The position numbers were made by a program, and so were the translations under genes. Below the pieces are notes generated by a model. The model searched no databases. It saw only the letters and a program-made list of their open reading frames with translations, and was not told the DNA's origin. This document shows positions 7,784 to 15,152 of a stretch of DNA of 43,778 nucleotides, one piece after another. The stretch spans positions 1-43,778 of the forward strand of contig JANNOG010000036.1 of the NCBI GenBank assembly GCA_031398915.1, written 5' to 3'. Numbering within the stretch: the first letter of the stretch is position 1; every line of letters begins with the position of its first letter. Origin of the DNA: JANNOG01 sp031398915. Lineage in GTDB: Bacteria > Actinomycetota > Actinomycetes > Actinomycetales > JBBAYJ01.

Positions 7784-8680
7784 GTGAACTCCGACAGCAC
7801 GAACACGCTGCGGCTGATGGCCGTGCACGCCCACCCCGACGACGAGTCCAGCAAGGGCGCGGCCACCGTCGCCTTTTACCGGGCCCAGGGCGTCGAGGTG
7901 CTGGTCGTCACGTGTACCGGAGGCGAACGGGGCGACGTGCTCAACCCCCGCCTCAAGGACGACCCGGCCGTGCTCCGCGACATCGTGGGATTTCGACGGC
8001 TGGAGATGGCCGCCGCCGCCGACATCCTCGGGGTCGAGCACGAGTGGCTCGGTTTCGTCGACTCGGGACTGCCCGAGGGTGATCCGCTGCCCCCCGTACC
8101 CGAAGGAAGCTTTGCGAGTCTGGCCGTGACCGACGCGGCCGCTCCGTTGGTTCGGCTCGTCCGCGAGTTCCGGCCTCACGTGATGACGACCTACGACGAA
8201 GATGGCGGCTACCCGCACCCCGACCACATCCAGTGCCACCGGGTGAGCGTCGAGGCTTTCGAGGCCGCGGCCGACCCGGATCGCTACGTCGACCAGCACC
8301 TCGCGCCGTGGGCACCCCGCAAGCTCTACTACCACTCGTCGTTCCCACGCGCCAAGATCATGGCCTTTCACGAGGCGATCCTGGCCAAGGGTGTGGACTC
8401 GCCCTTCGCGGATTGGCTGACTGGCCGTGAGGAGCGCCCCGAGCGGCCGATCACCACCCGGGTGGCGTGCTCGGACTACTTCGACGTGGCGGATCGCGCC
8501 CTTCTGGCACACGCCACCCAGGTCGACCCCGACGGAATGTGGTTCTCGCTCAGTGTCACCGAACGTGCTCGGTTGTGGCCCACCGAGGATTACGAGCTCG
8601 CTCGGTCGTTGGTCGACACCGAGGCGGGCGAAACCGACCTGTTCGCCGGGGTGCGCGAGCAGGCGCTGCTCAGTCAGTGA
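7784..8680 (+). CDS. mca: Mycothiol S-conjugate amidase Mca
   Basis: About 298-residue zinc amidase of the LmbE/PIG-L fold. It cleaves mycothiol S-conjugates of electrophiles and antibiotics to GlcN-Ins and a mercapturic acid for export. MAVHAHPDDESSKGAATVA carries zinc ligands (His and Asp of AHPDDE) and the catalytic aspartate; YDEDGGYPHPDHIQCH carries the third zinc histidine. HSSFPRAKIMAFH and RVACSDYFDVADRALLAHATQ are typical of Mca rather than of MshB. Mca implies that the organism makes mycothiol. Start is uncertain: GTG 7784 gives MNSDSTNTLRLMAVHAH, the family length, and has CACAAT upstream; ATG 7775 is the alternative. The stop overlaps the next gene in GTGA. Confidence 0.95.
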   Translation: MNSDSTNTLRLMAVHAHPDDESSKGAATVAFYRAQGVEVLVVTCTGGERGDVLNPRLKDDPAVLRDIVGFRRLEMAAAADILGVEHEWLGFVDSGLPEGDPLPPVPEGSFASLAVTDAAAPLVRLVREFRPHVMTTYDEDGGYPHPDHIQCHRVSVEAFEAAADPDRYVDQHLAPWAPRKLYYHSSFPRAKIMAFHEAILAKGVDSPFADWLTGREERPERPITTRVACSDYFDVADRALLAHATQVDPDGMWFSLSVTERARLWPTEDYELARSLVDTEAGETDLFAGVREQALLSQ

Positions 8681-9039
8681 TCACGATCGCCTCGGCCGCG
8701 ACCCAGAGTCCGACGACCGGTTCGTCGCAGACTCCCGGGTCGCAGACGGCAACCTCGACGACAGTGCCGGTGGACGCCCCTCGTCCGGCAGACGATCAGA
8801 TCGGTCCCGGTGTCGTCGGGTTTCTCGCCACGTTCGTCATCGCGGTCGGTCTCGTCGTCCTGGTGCGAGACATGAACCGTCGTATCCAACGCCTGCGCTA
8901 CGGAGCGACAGCCGCCGAGTCTGCGACCGAACCGGGCGCCACGGACCCGGCAGCGGAAGCCGATGAAGCGGCGGATGCTGATCGCGCCTCCGTGACGACC
9001 GACGACGAGAACGGTCCGACACGCACGATCAGGACCTAG
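8677..9039 (+). CDS. Small single-pass membrane protein coupled to mca (Rv1083-like)
   Basis: 120 residues. The GTG at 8677 overlaps the mca stop (GTGA), so translation is coupled. The N-terminus is Thr/Ser-rich (MITIASAATQSPTTG...), one transmembrane helix GVVGFLATFVIAVGLVVLVRDM spans about residues 51-72, and a basic stretch MNRRIQRLRYG follows, giving a cytoplasmic C-terminus. The remainder is acidic and Ala-rich low complexity. The helix-NRRIQRLRY core and the position after mca match the small membrane protein found there in other actinobacteria. Function is unknown; a membrane-linked role with Mca is only an inference from coupling. Confidence 0.75.
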   Translation: MITIASAATQSPTTGSSQTPGSQTATSTTVPVDAPRPADDQIGPGVVGFLATFVIAVGLVVLVRDMNRRIQRLRYGATAAESATEPGATDPAAEADEAADADRASVTTDDENGPTRTIRT

Positions 9040-9084
9040 CGGACGACCCCCACCTGCGTTCCGAACAGCTGTCAGAGTGCCCCC

Positions 9085-10263
9085 GTGGCCGCCCTGCAGA
9101 TGCCCGCCCTCACGCGCACCGGGGCGACGACCGGCCCGAGGGGTCCCGCCTGGCACGAGCTCATCACCGGCATCCTCCACCAGCGCGCTGCCACCGACCT
9201 GGTCGCCCAACCCATCGTCGATCTGACCCACGGCACCGTGGTCGGCTACGAGCTGCTGGCGCGGTTCGGCTGGCCGCTCCAGGTCGGAGACGTGTCGGCC
9301 AGTCCGCCGCCCGATCGGTGGTTCGCCGCGGCGGGCGACCTGGGCCTGGCGCCCGCGCTGACCGCGCACGTGTTGCGCCAGGCGTTCGAGCATCGCAAGA
9401 GCCTCCCGGAGGGAACGTTCTGCACGGTCAACGTCGGTCCTGACGTCGTGGCCCACCCACTCGTGCAGGCGGTGTTCGATTGCCACGACCTCGATCGCAC
9501 GGTGATCGAGCTGACCGAGCACTCGGCCGCCGAGCCGACGACGGAGCTTCTCCGGATCCTCGACGAACTGCGCGATCGAGGAGCGCTGATCGCCGTCGAC
9601 GACGCGGGCAGTGGGTATGCGGGTCTCAGTCAACTGCTGGCCGTGCGTCCGGATCTGGTCAAGCTCGACAGGCGACTGGTGGCCGGGCTTGACGGCGATC
9701 CCCGTCGTCGCGACGTCGTCGAGGCGCTGCACCGACTGTGTGAACGCCTCGACGCGGTACTGCTGGCCGAGGGTGTCGAGACGTTCGCCGAGTGCGAGGC
9801 GCTCATCCGGTTGGGCGTGCCACTGGGGCAGGGCTGGTTCTTGGGGATGCCCGCGCCGCCATGGCCGCCGACCGAGTGCGAGGTGGGCCACTGGGTGCGG
9901 GCGCTGGCCGACCAGGCCCGAAGCGCCGACAGCGTGTTGTCCCTGACCCGCCCGCTCACGCATCGGGCCGGCTCGGACCTGTGGCTCGTGTGGGGGCCCA
10001 ATCAGACACCCGTATCGATGGTCTATCGCAGCTCCGGTCAGGTCCTCACGGCGCCCGTCCTGGCTGTCGACGCCGCAACGGCGGTGGTCAGTGCCCTCCG
10101 TCAGGCGCTGGCCCGCCCCGAACCTCATCGCTGGGCACCAGTCGTCGTCACGGACAGCGCAGGACACGCCGTGGGTTGGCTCGACCTCGGCGACCTCGTC
10201 CGCAAGGCCACCCTGCCCGAACCGAGGTCAGGTAGCACCGGGATGCACGCGACACCGTCGTAG
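9085..10263 (+). CDS. EAL-domain protein, probable c-di-GMP phosphodiesterase
   Basis: 392 residues. The EAL domain spans about residues 25-270. Motifs: YELLARF (EAL position, ELL), CTVNVGPD (metal-binding Asn), VIELTEHS (Glu), AVDDAGSGYAGL (loop 6, DDFGxGYS type), LVKLDRRLV (catalytic Lys), LAEGVET (Glu), and GQGWFLGMPAPP. All residues needed for metal binding and hydrolysis seem present, so cleavage of c-di-GMP to pGpG is plausible. There is no GGDEF domain and no membrane helix. The last 110 residues (SLTRPLT...VVVTDSAGHAVGWLDLGDLV) resemble a CBS-like or other ligand-sensing module. Start GTG 9085 has no Shine-Dalgarno but CAGAGT six nt upstream. It sits inside an otherwise conserved gene block, so it is probably an insertion in this lineage. 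Confidence 0.88.
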   Translation: MAALQMPALTRTGATTGPRGPAWHELITGILHQRAATDLVAQPIVDLTHGTVVGYELLARFGWPLQVGDVSASPPPDRWFAAAGDLGLAPALTAHVLRQAFEHRKSLPEGTFCTVNVGPDVVAHPLVQAVFDCHDLDRTVIELTEHSAAEPTTELLRILDELRDRGALIAVDDAGSGYAGLSQLLAVRPDLVKLDRRLVAGLDGDPRRRDVVEALHRLCERLDAVLLAEGVETFAECEALIRLGVPLGQGWFLGMPAPPWPPTECEVGHWVRALADQARSADSVLSLTRPLTHRAGSDLWLVWGPNQTPVSMVYRSSGQVLTAPVLAVDAATAVVSALRQALARPEPHRWAPVVVTDSAGHAVGWLDLGDLVRKATLPEPRSGSTGMHATPS

Positions 10264-10275
10264 TCTCGCGATCGG

Positions 10276-10575
10276 TCACGGTAGATGGCGGGCGGACCGG
10301 CACGCCTGTCTTTGTGTCGACAAGGCTCGCCAACGGAACGAGCCGACAGCTCGGCCCTCGTCGGGTAACGCACGGACCTCATCGAGAATGAGGGTGTTGC
10401 CTTCGAGCGCTGTCCAGTGGTGGGCTTCCTGGTGCCACAGGTCGTCCCAGATCTCTTCGGCCTCCACCGGGCTCGGAGGCCGCCCATGTATGAGCGAAGG
10501 TCCTCGATCGTCGAATTCAGCCGTGAACAAGCACAGCACGACGACTTTCGGCGCAGCCGGAGGTCGTGGACCCAT
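10276..10575 (-). CDS. Possible small hypothetical protein (doubtful)
   Basis: 99-residue open frame from ATG 10575, in a stretch with no other gene. Its composition is protein-like: APKVVVLCLFTAEFDDRG begins with a hydrophobic strand, followed by VEAEEIWDDLWHQEAHHW, ALEGNTLILDEVRALPDEG and a basic C-terminus. I recognise no family. Codon third positions are less GC-biased than in neighbours, which would fit either a recently acquired gene or a non-coding frame. Its 5' end lies in the 13-bp repeats. A GTG at 10578 adds one residue. No Shine-Dalgarno sequence or promoter is evident. Confidence 0.35.
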   Translation of the reverse strand: MGPRPPAAPKVVVLCLFTAEFDDRGPSLIHGRPPSPVEAEEIWDDLWHQEAHHWTALEGNTLILDEVRALPDEGRAVGSFRWRALSTQRQACRSARHLP

Positions 10576-10598
10576 CACGTGGACCCATCACGTGGACC
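10565..10598. repeat. 13-bp direct repeat, 2.6 copies
   Basis: cgtggacccatca repeats at 10565-10577 and 10578-10590, followed by the first eight bases of a third copy. Each unit contains cacgtg-like palindromic sequence at the junctions (cacgtg at 10576-10581 and 10589-10594). It is 39 bp upstream of the YyaL-like start, so it could be regulatory or simply another short tandem duplication. Confidence 0.85.
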
Positions 10599-10636
10599 AC
10601 AGCGATACACATGCCACTCGTCAGGAGTCACAGGAA

Positions 10637-12778
10637 ATGAGCAACCGTCTCGCCTCCGCAACGAGCCCTTATCTGCTGCAACACGCCGACAACCCCGTCG
10701 ACTGGTGGGAGTGGAGTCCCGAGGCATTCGCCGAAGCGAAGCGTCGCGATATGCCGATTCTGCTTTCGGTGGGCTACGCCGCCTGCCACTGGTGTCATGT
10801 CATGGCAGCCGAGTCCTTCGAAGACGGTGACGTCGCCCGAGAGATGAACGCCGGGTTCGTCAACGTCAAGGTCGATCGCGAGGAGCGTCCCGATGTGGAC
10901 GCCGTCTACATGCAGGCGACCACGGCACTGACCGGTCACGGGGGCTGGCCCATGACCGTCTTCCTGACCCCGGACGGACGGCCCTTCCACGCCGGCACGT
11001 ACTACCCGCCGACGCCTCGTCCCGGGATGGCGTCATGGCGGCAGCTGCTCGCGGCCATCCACGAGGCCTGGCGTGATCGTCGAGATGCCATCGAGGCGAC
11101 CGCCGACGAGCTCAGTGCGGCCCTCGGCGCGGCCTCGACCGCCGATGTGCCGGCCTCGCCGGTCGACGTGGCGACGGGGTCGTCAGCGATCACGATGGAC
11201 GCCGCGGTCGCCGCCGTCCGCGCGTTGGCCGCCGACGAGGATCGTGAGGCCGGTGGGTTCGGCCGGGCGCCTAAGTTCCCGCCCGCCATGGTGTGCGAGT
11301 TCCTGCTGCGCCATGCCGCCACCGCCGCACCCACCGCCGAACTGGCTCGCGACCTCGCGGCTCGCACCCTGCGGGCGATGGCCCACTCAGGGATGTACGA
11401 CCAGCTCGGCGGGGGGTTCGCCCGCTATGCCGTCGACCGGGCGTGGGTCGTTCCACACTTCGAGAAGATGCTGTACGACAACGCCCAGCTGGCCCGGGTC
11501 TACCTGCACTGGTGGCGGCTGACAGGCGAGGCGACCGGGCGCCGGATCGCCGAGGAGACGTGCGACTGGATCGTGGCGGCGCTGCGGACCGATGCCGGGG
11601 GGTTCGCGTCCAGCCTGGACGCGGACACCACGATCGGCACCACGGCCACCCCCGACCTCTACGAGTTGGCCGAGCACCTGCCTCATGGCGGTCACGGCGT
11701 CGAAGGGCTCACCTACGTCTGGACCCCGGCACAGCTGCGGGCCGAACTGGGGGAGGACGACGGCGCATGGGCCGGCGACCTACTGGCCGTGACCGCCACC
11801 GGCACCTTCGAGGCGGGCGCCTCGACGTTGCAACTGACCCGCGACGTCTGGGCCGATCCACAGCAGGCGCGCCGGTGGACCGACATCCGCCGACGGTTGC
11901 TGGCCCGGCGCAGCTCCCGGCCGCAACCCGAGCGTGATGACAAGGTCGTCGCGGCATGGAACGGGTTGGCCATCGCGGCGCTGGCGGAGACCGGCGGACT
12001 GCTGGGCCGCCACGACCTGGTGGAATGCGCTCGGCAGGCGGCGGACCTGCTCCTTGGCGTCCATGTCGAACCGGGCTCTGACGCCTCTCGCCGATTGCTG
12101 CGGGTCAGTAGGGACGGTCGCCCCGGCAGCCCGGCGGGCGTCTTGGAGGACTACGGCGACGTGGCGGAGGGCCTGCTGACCCTGGGTGCCGTCGATGGTG
12201 ACGAACGGTGGTTCGAGGCCGGCTTCGATCTGCTCGACACGGTGCTGACCAGGTTCACGTCGCCGCAGCGCCCGGGAGTGTTGTACGACGTCGCCGACGA
12301 TCGCCTCGATGCGGCCCTGTCTGGCGTCAGCAGGCCCCGCGATCCTGGCGATAACGCGTACCCCTCCGGCGCATCCGCTGCTGCGGCGAGCCTGCTTCGG
12401 GCAGGTGCCCTCACGGGTCGCAACGACTACCGCGAAGTTGCCGAGGCCGCCATGGCGAGCGTCGAACCGTTGATGCGGCAGGCACCTCGATTCAGCGGCT
12501 GGTGGTGGGCCGCGGCCCAGATGTTGCTGGACGGTCCCTGCGAGGTGGCGGTGGTCACCGACGAAGGGCGGCGTGATCCGCTTCACCTGACGGCTTTGGC
12601 GTCGACGCGCCCGGGGCTGGTGGTGGCGGTCGGGCGTCCGGGGCGCACTCTCCCGGCACTGCTGGCGGATCGCCCATTCGTCGCGGGCCGGTCGGCGGCG
12701 TACGTATGCCGTGGCTTCGTGTGTGCGGCCCCCGTGACCGACTCCGACGGCCTACGTGCGGCGCTGCTGGAGCAGTAG
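10637..12778 (+). CDS. Thioredoxin-domain protein, YyaL/DUF255 family (Rv1084-like)
   Basis: 713-residue cytosolic protein. The N-terminal thioredoxin-like domain (residues 1-170) starts SNRLASATSPYLLQHADNPVDWW and has the redox pair in AACHWCHVMAAESFED (C-x-x-C), then VDREERPDVD and GHGGWPMTVFLTPDGRPF. The rest is an alpha/alpha six-barrel, glycosidase-like domain (YDQLGGGFARYAVD, WVVPHFEKMLYDNAQL, SSLDADT, KVVAAWNGLAIAAL, PSGASAAAASLL). This fits the spermatogenesis-associated protein 20/YyaL family, whose reaction is not established. Start: ATG 10637 begins the conserved sequence and has AGGAG nine nt upstream; the frame stays open to 10091 but that extension is not protein-like. Position matches M. 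tuberculosis Rv1084. Confidence 0.93.
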   Translation: MSNRLASATSPYLLQHADNPVDWWEWSPEAFAEAKRRDMPILLSVGYAACHWCHVMAAESFEDGDVAREMNAGFVNVKVDREERPDVDAVYMQATTALTGHGGWPMTVFLTPDGRPFHAGTYYPPTPRPGMASWRQLLAAIHEAWRDRRDAIEATADELSAALGAASTADVPASPVDVATGSSAITMDAAVAAVRALAADEDREAGGFGRAPKFPPAMVCEFLLRHAATAAPTAELARDLAARTLRAMAHSGMYDQLGGGFARYAVDRAWVVPHFEKMLYDNAQLARVYLHWWRLTGEATGRRIAEETCDWIVAALRTDAGGFASSLDADTTIGTTATPDLYELAEHLPHGGHGVEGLTYVWTPAQLRAELGEDDGAWAGDLLAVTATGTFEAGASTLQLTRDVWADPQQARRWTDIRRRLLARRSSRPQPERDDKVVAAWNGLAIAALAETGGLLGRHDLVECARQAADLLLGVHVEPGSDASRRLLRVSRDGRPGSPAGVLEDYGDVAEGLLTLGAVDGDERWFEAGFDLLDTVLTRFTSPQRPGVLYDVADDRLDAALSGVSRPRDPGDNAYPSGASAAAASLLRAGALTGRNDYREVAEAAMASVEPLMRQAPRFSGWWWAAAQMLLDGPCEVAVVTDEGRRDPLHLTALASTRPGLVVAVGRPGRTLPALLADRPFVAGRSAAYVCRGFVCAAPVTDSDGLRAALLEQ

Positions 12779-12834
12779 GTGCGCCCAGAGTGAACCTAGT
12801 TGGTTTGCAGGTGTAAGCGAGTAATCATTGGTGC

Positions 12835-13452
12835 ATGACCAACAACGACACAGCCGATTCACCGACTGCACAGAACGAGCGCATCACCGCCTGGCTGCAG
12901 GGTCGCCTGCCCGAGGGCTGGGTGGCCTCCGACGTCGTCGTCGACCGTGACGAGATCACCATCGTCGTCGACCTCCTCAGCGTGAGTGCCGTACCGACAG
13001 CGGACCTGCCCGACTCCGGAACCACGGGTGACACCAGCACCACGGGTGACACCGGTACCTCGGCCGACACCGCCGCCCTCCAGGCCGATGACGTCCGGGC
13101 CGAGGAGGTCGCAGGACGGATCAACCGATTCCGTGAGGAGACCCGAGCCGCCCGCGTCCAGATCGCACGGGAGACCGAGCGGCGCTACGAGCGCAAGGTT
13201 GCCTGGGGGATCGTTCACAACGGCGAGACGACCCTGTTCACCACGCTGGCGGTGCCGGTGATGACCCGCCTGCGTCAACCCGAGCGGCTCATCCTCGACA
13301 CCCTGGTCGAGTCCGGGGTGGCGCGCTCACGGGCGCACGCGCTGTCGTGGTGCGTCTCTCTGGTGGGCGAGCACAGTGCCGAGTGGCTGGGCGAGCTACG
13401 ACGGGCGATGACCGAGGTCGAGCGGGTCCGCGCCACAGGACCGACCAGCTGA
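12835..13452 (+). CDS. Conserved actinobacterial hypothetical protein
   Basis: 205 residues, no membrane segment. The N-terminal part (ERITAWLQGRLPEGWVASDVVVDRDEITIVVDL) looks like a small alpha/beta unit. The C-terminal half, RINRFREETRAARVQIARE through KVAWGIVHNGETTLFTTLAVPVMTRLRQPERLILDTLVESGVARSRAHALSWCV, is strongly protein-like and ends in a helical region resembling a ribbon-helix-helix or related fold. I remember similar proteins in other actinobacteria but no function. The two parts are joined by a Thr/Gly/Asp linker made of 18-bp repeats (13021-13074). Start ATG 12835 has no Shine-Dalgarno; AATCAT lies six nt upstream, which weakly fits the leaderless pattern. It converges on trhA, and its stop is inside a 16-bp repeat. 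Confidence 0.82.
   Translation: MTNNDTADSPTAQNERITAWLQGRLPEGWVASDVVVDRDEITIVVDLLSVSAVPTADLPDSGTTGDTSTTGDTGTSADTAALQADDVRAEEVAGRINRFREETRAARVQIARETERRYERKVAWGIVHNGETTLFTTLAVPVMTRLRQPERLILDTLVESGVARSRAHALSWCVSLVGEHSAEWLGELRRAMTEVERVRATGPTS
13021..13074 (+). repeat. 18-bp in-frame repeat, 3 copies, in a linker
   Basis: accacgggtgacaccagc at 13021-13038, accacgggtgacaccggt at 13039-13056 and a diverged third copy at 13057-13074. They encode TTGDTS-TTGDTG-TSADTA, a flexible linker in the 205-residue hypothetical protein. Confidence 0.88.
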
Positions 13453-13485
13453 GGGACCGACCGGCTGAGGGACCGACCGGCTGAG
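13438..13485. repeat. 16-bp tandem repeat, 3 copies, spanning a stop codon
   Basis: ggaccgaccagctgag (13438-13453) is followed by two identical copies of ggaccgaccggctgag (13454-13469 and 13470-13485). The TGA stop of the 205-residue hypothetical protein (13450-13452) is in the first copy. The unit is not a multiple of three, so expansion beyond the stop does not alter the protein. The array fills the gap before the convergent trhA stop. Confidence 0.9.
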
Positions 13486-13508
13486 GGCGCCGCCGCTGGG
13501 GCGGACGG

Positions 13509-14168
13509 TCAGCTGGCAGGCAACCGCGAGACGACGACCGCCACGCCGGCGAAGTGTGCCGCGAACGCCACCAGGGTCAGGGCGTGGAACACCTCGTGAA
13601 AACCGAACACGCCCGGAACCGGGTTGGGCCGCTTGAGCGCGTACGCCACGGCGCCGATCGAGTACAGCAGTCCGCCTCCGATCAGCAGTCCGACCACCAC
13701 CGGTCCTCCCGATTCGGCGAACGCGGGCAGGAACCACACGGCAACCCAACCGAGCGCGATGTAGATCGGGGTGTACAGCCATCGGGGTGCCCCCACCCAG
13801 AACACCCGGAAGGCGATGCCGGCTGCGGCGCCGAGCCACACGATCAACAGCAGCGTCCGCGCCGTGGACGTCGGCAGCAGGAGCACGGCATAGGGCGTGT
13901 AGGACCCGGCGATGATCAGGAAGATGCTCGAGTGGTCCAGCCGTTTGAGGACCATTCGAGCGTGCTCGCTCCAGGTGCCCCGATGGTAGAGCGCACTCAC
14001 GCCGAACAGCGTCGCGGCGCAGACGGTGAAGATCGCCGTTACCCACCGGGCGGAACCGGGTGGGGACGCGGCGACCAGCACTGCTCCGGCGATCAGGGCG
14101 ACCGGGAACATCCCCAGGTGCAGCCAGCCTCGTAGCCGGGTCTTGGCGGGCGGTGAGCTCACGTCCAC
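13509..14168 (-). CDS. trhA: Hemolysin III/TrhA family membrane protein (PAQR-like)
   Basis: 219-residue protein with seven predicted membrane helices, PAQR/hemolysin-III superfamily. Conserved motifs: FGVSALYHRGTW (Ser and His), LKRLDHSSIFLIIAGSYTP (Asp, His) and GFHEVFHALTLVAF (HxxxH), which together form the zinc-binding hydrolase-like site. Bacterial members affect membrane lipid homeostasis or energetics; the name hemolysin is historical. Start: GTG 14168 gives VDVSSPPAKTRLRGWLH, and TATGGT lies exactly six nt upstream, the leaderless pattern seen elsewhere here. A longer frame from ATG 14240 would run through the 34-bp palindrome and is rejected. It corresponds in position and strand to Rv1085c. 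Confidence 0.92.
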   Translation of the reverse strand: MDVSSPPAKTRLRGWLHLGMFPVALIAGAVLVAASPPGSARWVTAIFTVCAATLFGVSALYHRGTWSEHARMVLKRLDHSSIFLIIAGSYTPYAVLLLPTSTARTLLLIVWLGAAAGIAFRVFWVGAPRWLYTPIYIALGWVAVWFLPAFAESGGPVVVGLLIGGGLLYSIGAVAYALKRPNPVPGVFGFHEVFHALTLVAFAAHFAGVAVVVSRLPAS

Positions 14169-14174
14169 TGATCG

Positions 14175-14180
14175 ACCATA
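14175..14180 (-). promoter_or_regulatory. Predicted -10 element of trhA (leaderless)
   Basis: On the minus strand TATGGT is followed by six nt (cgatca) and then GTG 14168. This TANNNT-N6-start arrangement recurs at ltrA, the histidine kinase, the kinase-like gene and nudC. The expected -35 region falls inside the palindrome at 14187-14220. Confidence 0.5.
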
Positions 14181-14186
14181 GGCCAC

Positions 14187-14220
14187 GGCCGATAAGTTAC
14201 CAGTCGGTAGCTTATCGGCC
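14187..14220. promoter_or_regulatory. 34-bp palindrome, operator-like, at the trhA promoter
   Basis: Left arm ggccgataagttacc (14187-14201), spacer agtc, right arm ggtagcttatcggcc (14206-14220). The arms match at 14 of 15 positions. It lies between divergent genes (trhA and the prenyl synthase), so it is not a terminator. It begins 6 bp upstream of the predicted trhA -10 and covers its -35. The inner TTACCAGTCGGTAG resembles operators of dimeric helix-turn-helix repressors such as TetR-family proteins. No regulator gene is adjacent, so the protein that binds is unknown. Confidence 0.65.
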
Positions 14221-14301
14221 GCCCGGATGAGATCCATCACTCGCGGTCATGATGTCCACTACGGTGGGAAGGCCACGTTCGCCAGCCGGTTGGGAGACAC
14301 C

Positions 14302-15063
14302 ATGGGGTTCAGAGACCTCATGTACCGGGCCTACTCCAGGACCATTCAGGCCGAATTGCACCGTATCGCCAGCCCCGCACACATCGGGGTCATCCTCGAC
14401 GGCAACCGGCGGTGGGCCAAGGCGTACGGCACCTCGTCCAGTGCCGGTCACCGGGCTGGTGCCGACAAGGTGCTGGAGTTCCTGGGCTGGTGCCGCGAGG
14501 TCGACATTCCCGTGGTCACCCTGTGGTTGCTGTCGACCGAGAATCTCAGTCGACCCGAGGCCGAACTCCGTCCGCTCATGACCATCATCAGCACGCTGAC
14601 CGAACGCCTGGCGGAAACGGGTCTCTACCGGCTCAACCCGGTCGGCGCCCTGGACCTCCTGCCCGCCGAGCCGGCGCAGCGGATCAAGGAATCGTGTGCC
14701 GCGACCGAGCATCTCGATGCCATGACGGTCAACATCGCCGTCGGATACGGCGGACGGCAGGAGATCGCCGACGCGGTGCGCTCGCTGCTGCACGAGCACG
14801 CGGCGGCAGGCACGTCTATCGAGGCGCTGGCCGAGGTGCTCGATGTCGAGCACATCGCGGCCCACCTGTACACCCGCGGCCAACCAGATCCCGATCTCGT
14901 CATTCGGACGTCGGGTGAGCAGCGGCTGTCGGGATTTCTGCTGTGGCAGAGCGCCCATAGCGAGTTCTACTTCTGTGAGGCGTACTGGCCGGAGTTCCGG
15001 AAGGTCGACTTCCTGCGGGCATTGCGCGCCTACTCGCGGCGAGAACGTCGATACGGGGCGTAG
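14302..15063 (+). CDS. uppS: cis-Prenyl diphosphate synthase, probably short-chain (Rv1086-like)
   Basis: 253-residue soluble cis-prenyltransferase (UppS family) that condenses isopentenyl diphosphate with an allylic primer. HIGVILDGNRRWA holds the catalytic aspartate, GHRAGADKVLEFLGWC the substrate region, LWLLSTENLSRPEAEL the chain-length helix and SxExN-like motif, VNIAVGYGGRQEI, PDLVIRTSGEQRLSGFLLWQ and SEFYFCEAYWPEF are all conserved. At the position of E. coli Ala69 (TLYAFSSEN) this protein has Leu (TLWLLSTEN), as in the M. tuberculosis short-chain enzyme that makes E,Z-farnesyl diphosphate. Start ATG 14302 has GGGAGA 5 nt upstream; the frame is open back to 14227 without conservation. 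Next to trhA and near phoH2, as in mycobacteria. Confidence 0.93.
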   Translation: MGFRDLMYRAYSRTIQAELHRIASPAHIGVILDGNRRWAKAYGTSSSAGHRAGADKVLEFLGWCREVDIPVVTLWLLSTENLSRPEAELRPLMTIISTLTERLAETGLYRLNPVGALDLLPAEPAQRIKESCAATEHLDAMTVNIAVGYGGRQEIADAVRSLLHEHAAAGTSIEALAEVLDVEHIAAHLYTRGQPDPDLVIRTSGEQRLSGFLLWQSAHSEFYFCEAYWPEFRKVDFLRALRAYSRRERRYGA

Positions 15064-15152
15064 TGCCCCACCCCCGTCAGCGTGTGGCGGTGTCGGCTGC
15101 CAGTCGGGCGACGTACTGTGGCACCACACCCGCAGCCGTCCTGGGAGGGCGA

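Larger units (their letters stand above)
10264..10636. other. 373-bp stretch without a firmly supported gene
   Basis: This lies between the EAL gene and the YyaL-like gene. The plus-strand frame of the YyaL-like gene stays open across it, but the translation there resembles no protein. It contains a possible minus-strand ORF (10276-10575) and a 13-bp direct repeat (10565-10598). By eye the base composition is less GC-biased at third codon positions than in the flanking genes. Confidence 0.7.

Noticed and set aside
8674..10167. 497-codon minus-strand open frame opposite the EAL gene
   Set aside because: No recognisable motifs, and the plus strand encodes a complete EAL domain.
10091..10636. 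Upstream extension of the YyaL-like gene
   Set aside because: The frame is open, but the translation is unlike any protein, overlaps the EAL gene, and the conserved N-terminus with AGGAG begins at 10637.
15063..15152. PhoAT antitoxin upstream of phoH2
   Set aside because: Only 89 bp lie between the prenyl synthase stop and phoH2, and no plausible small ORF with a ribosome binding site was seen.
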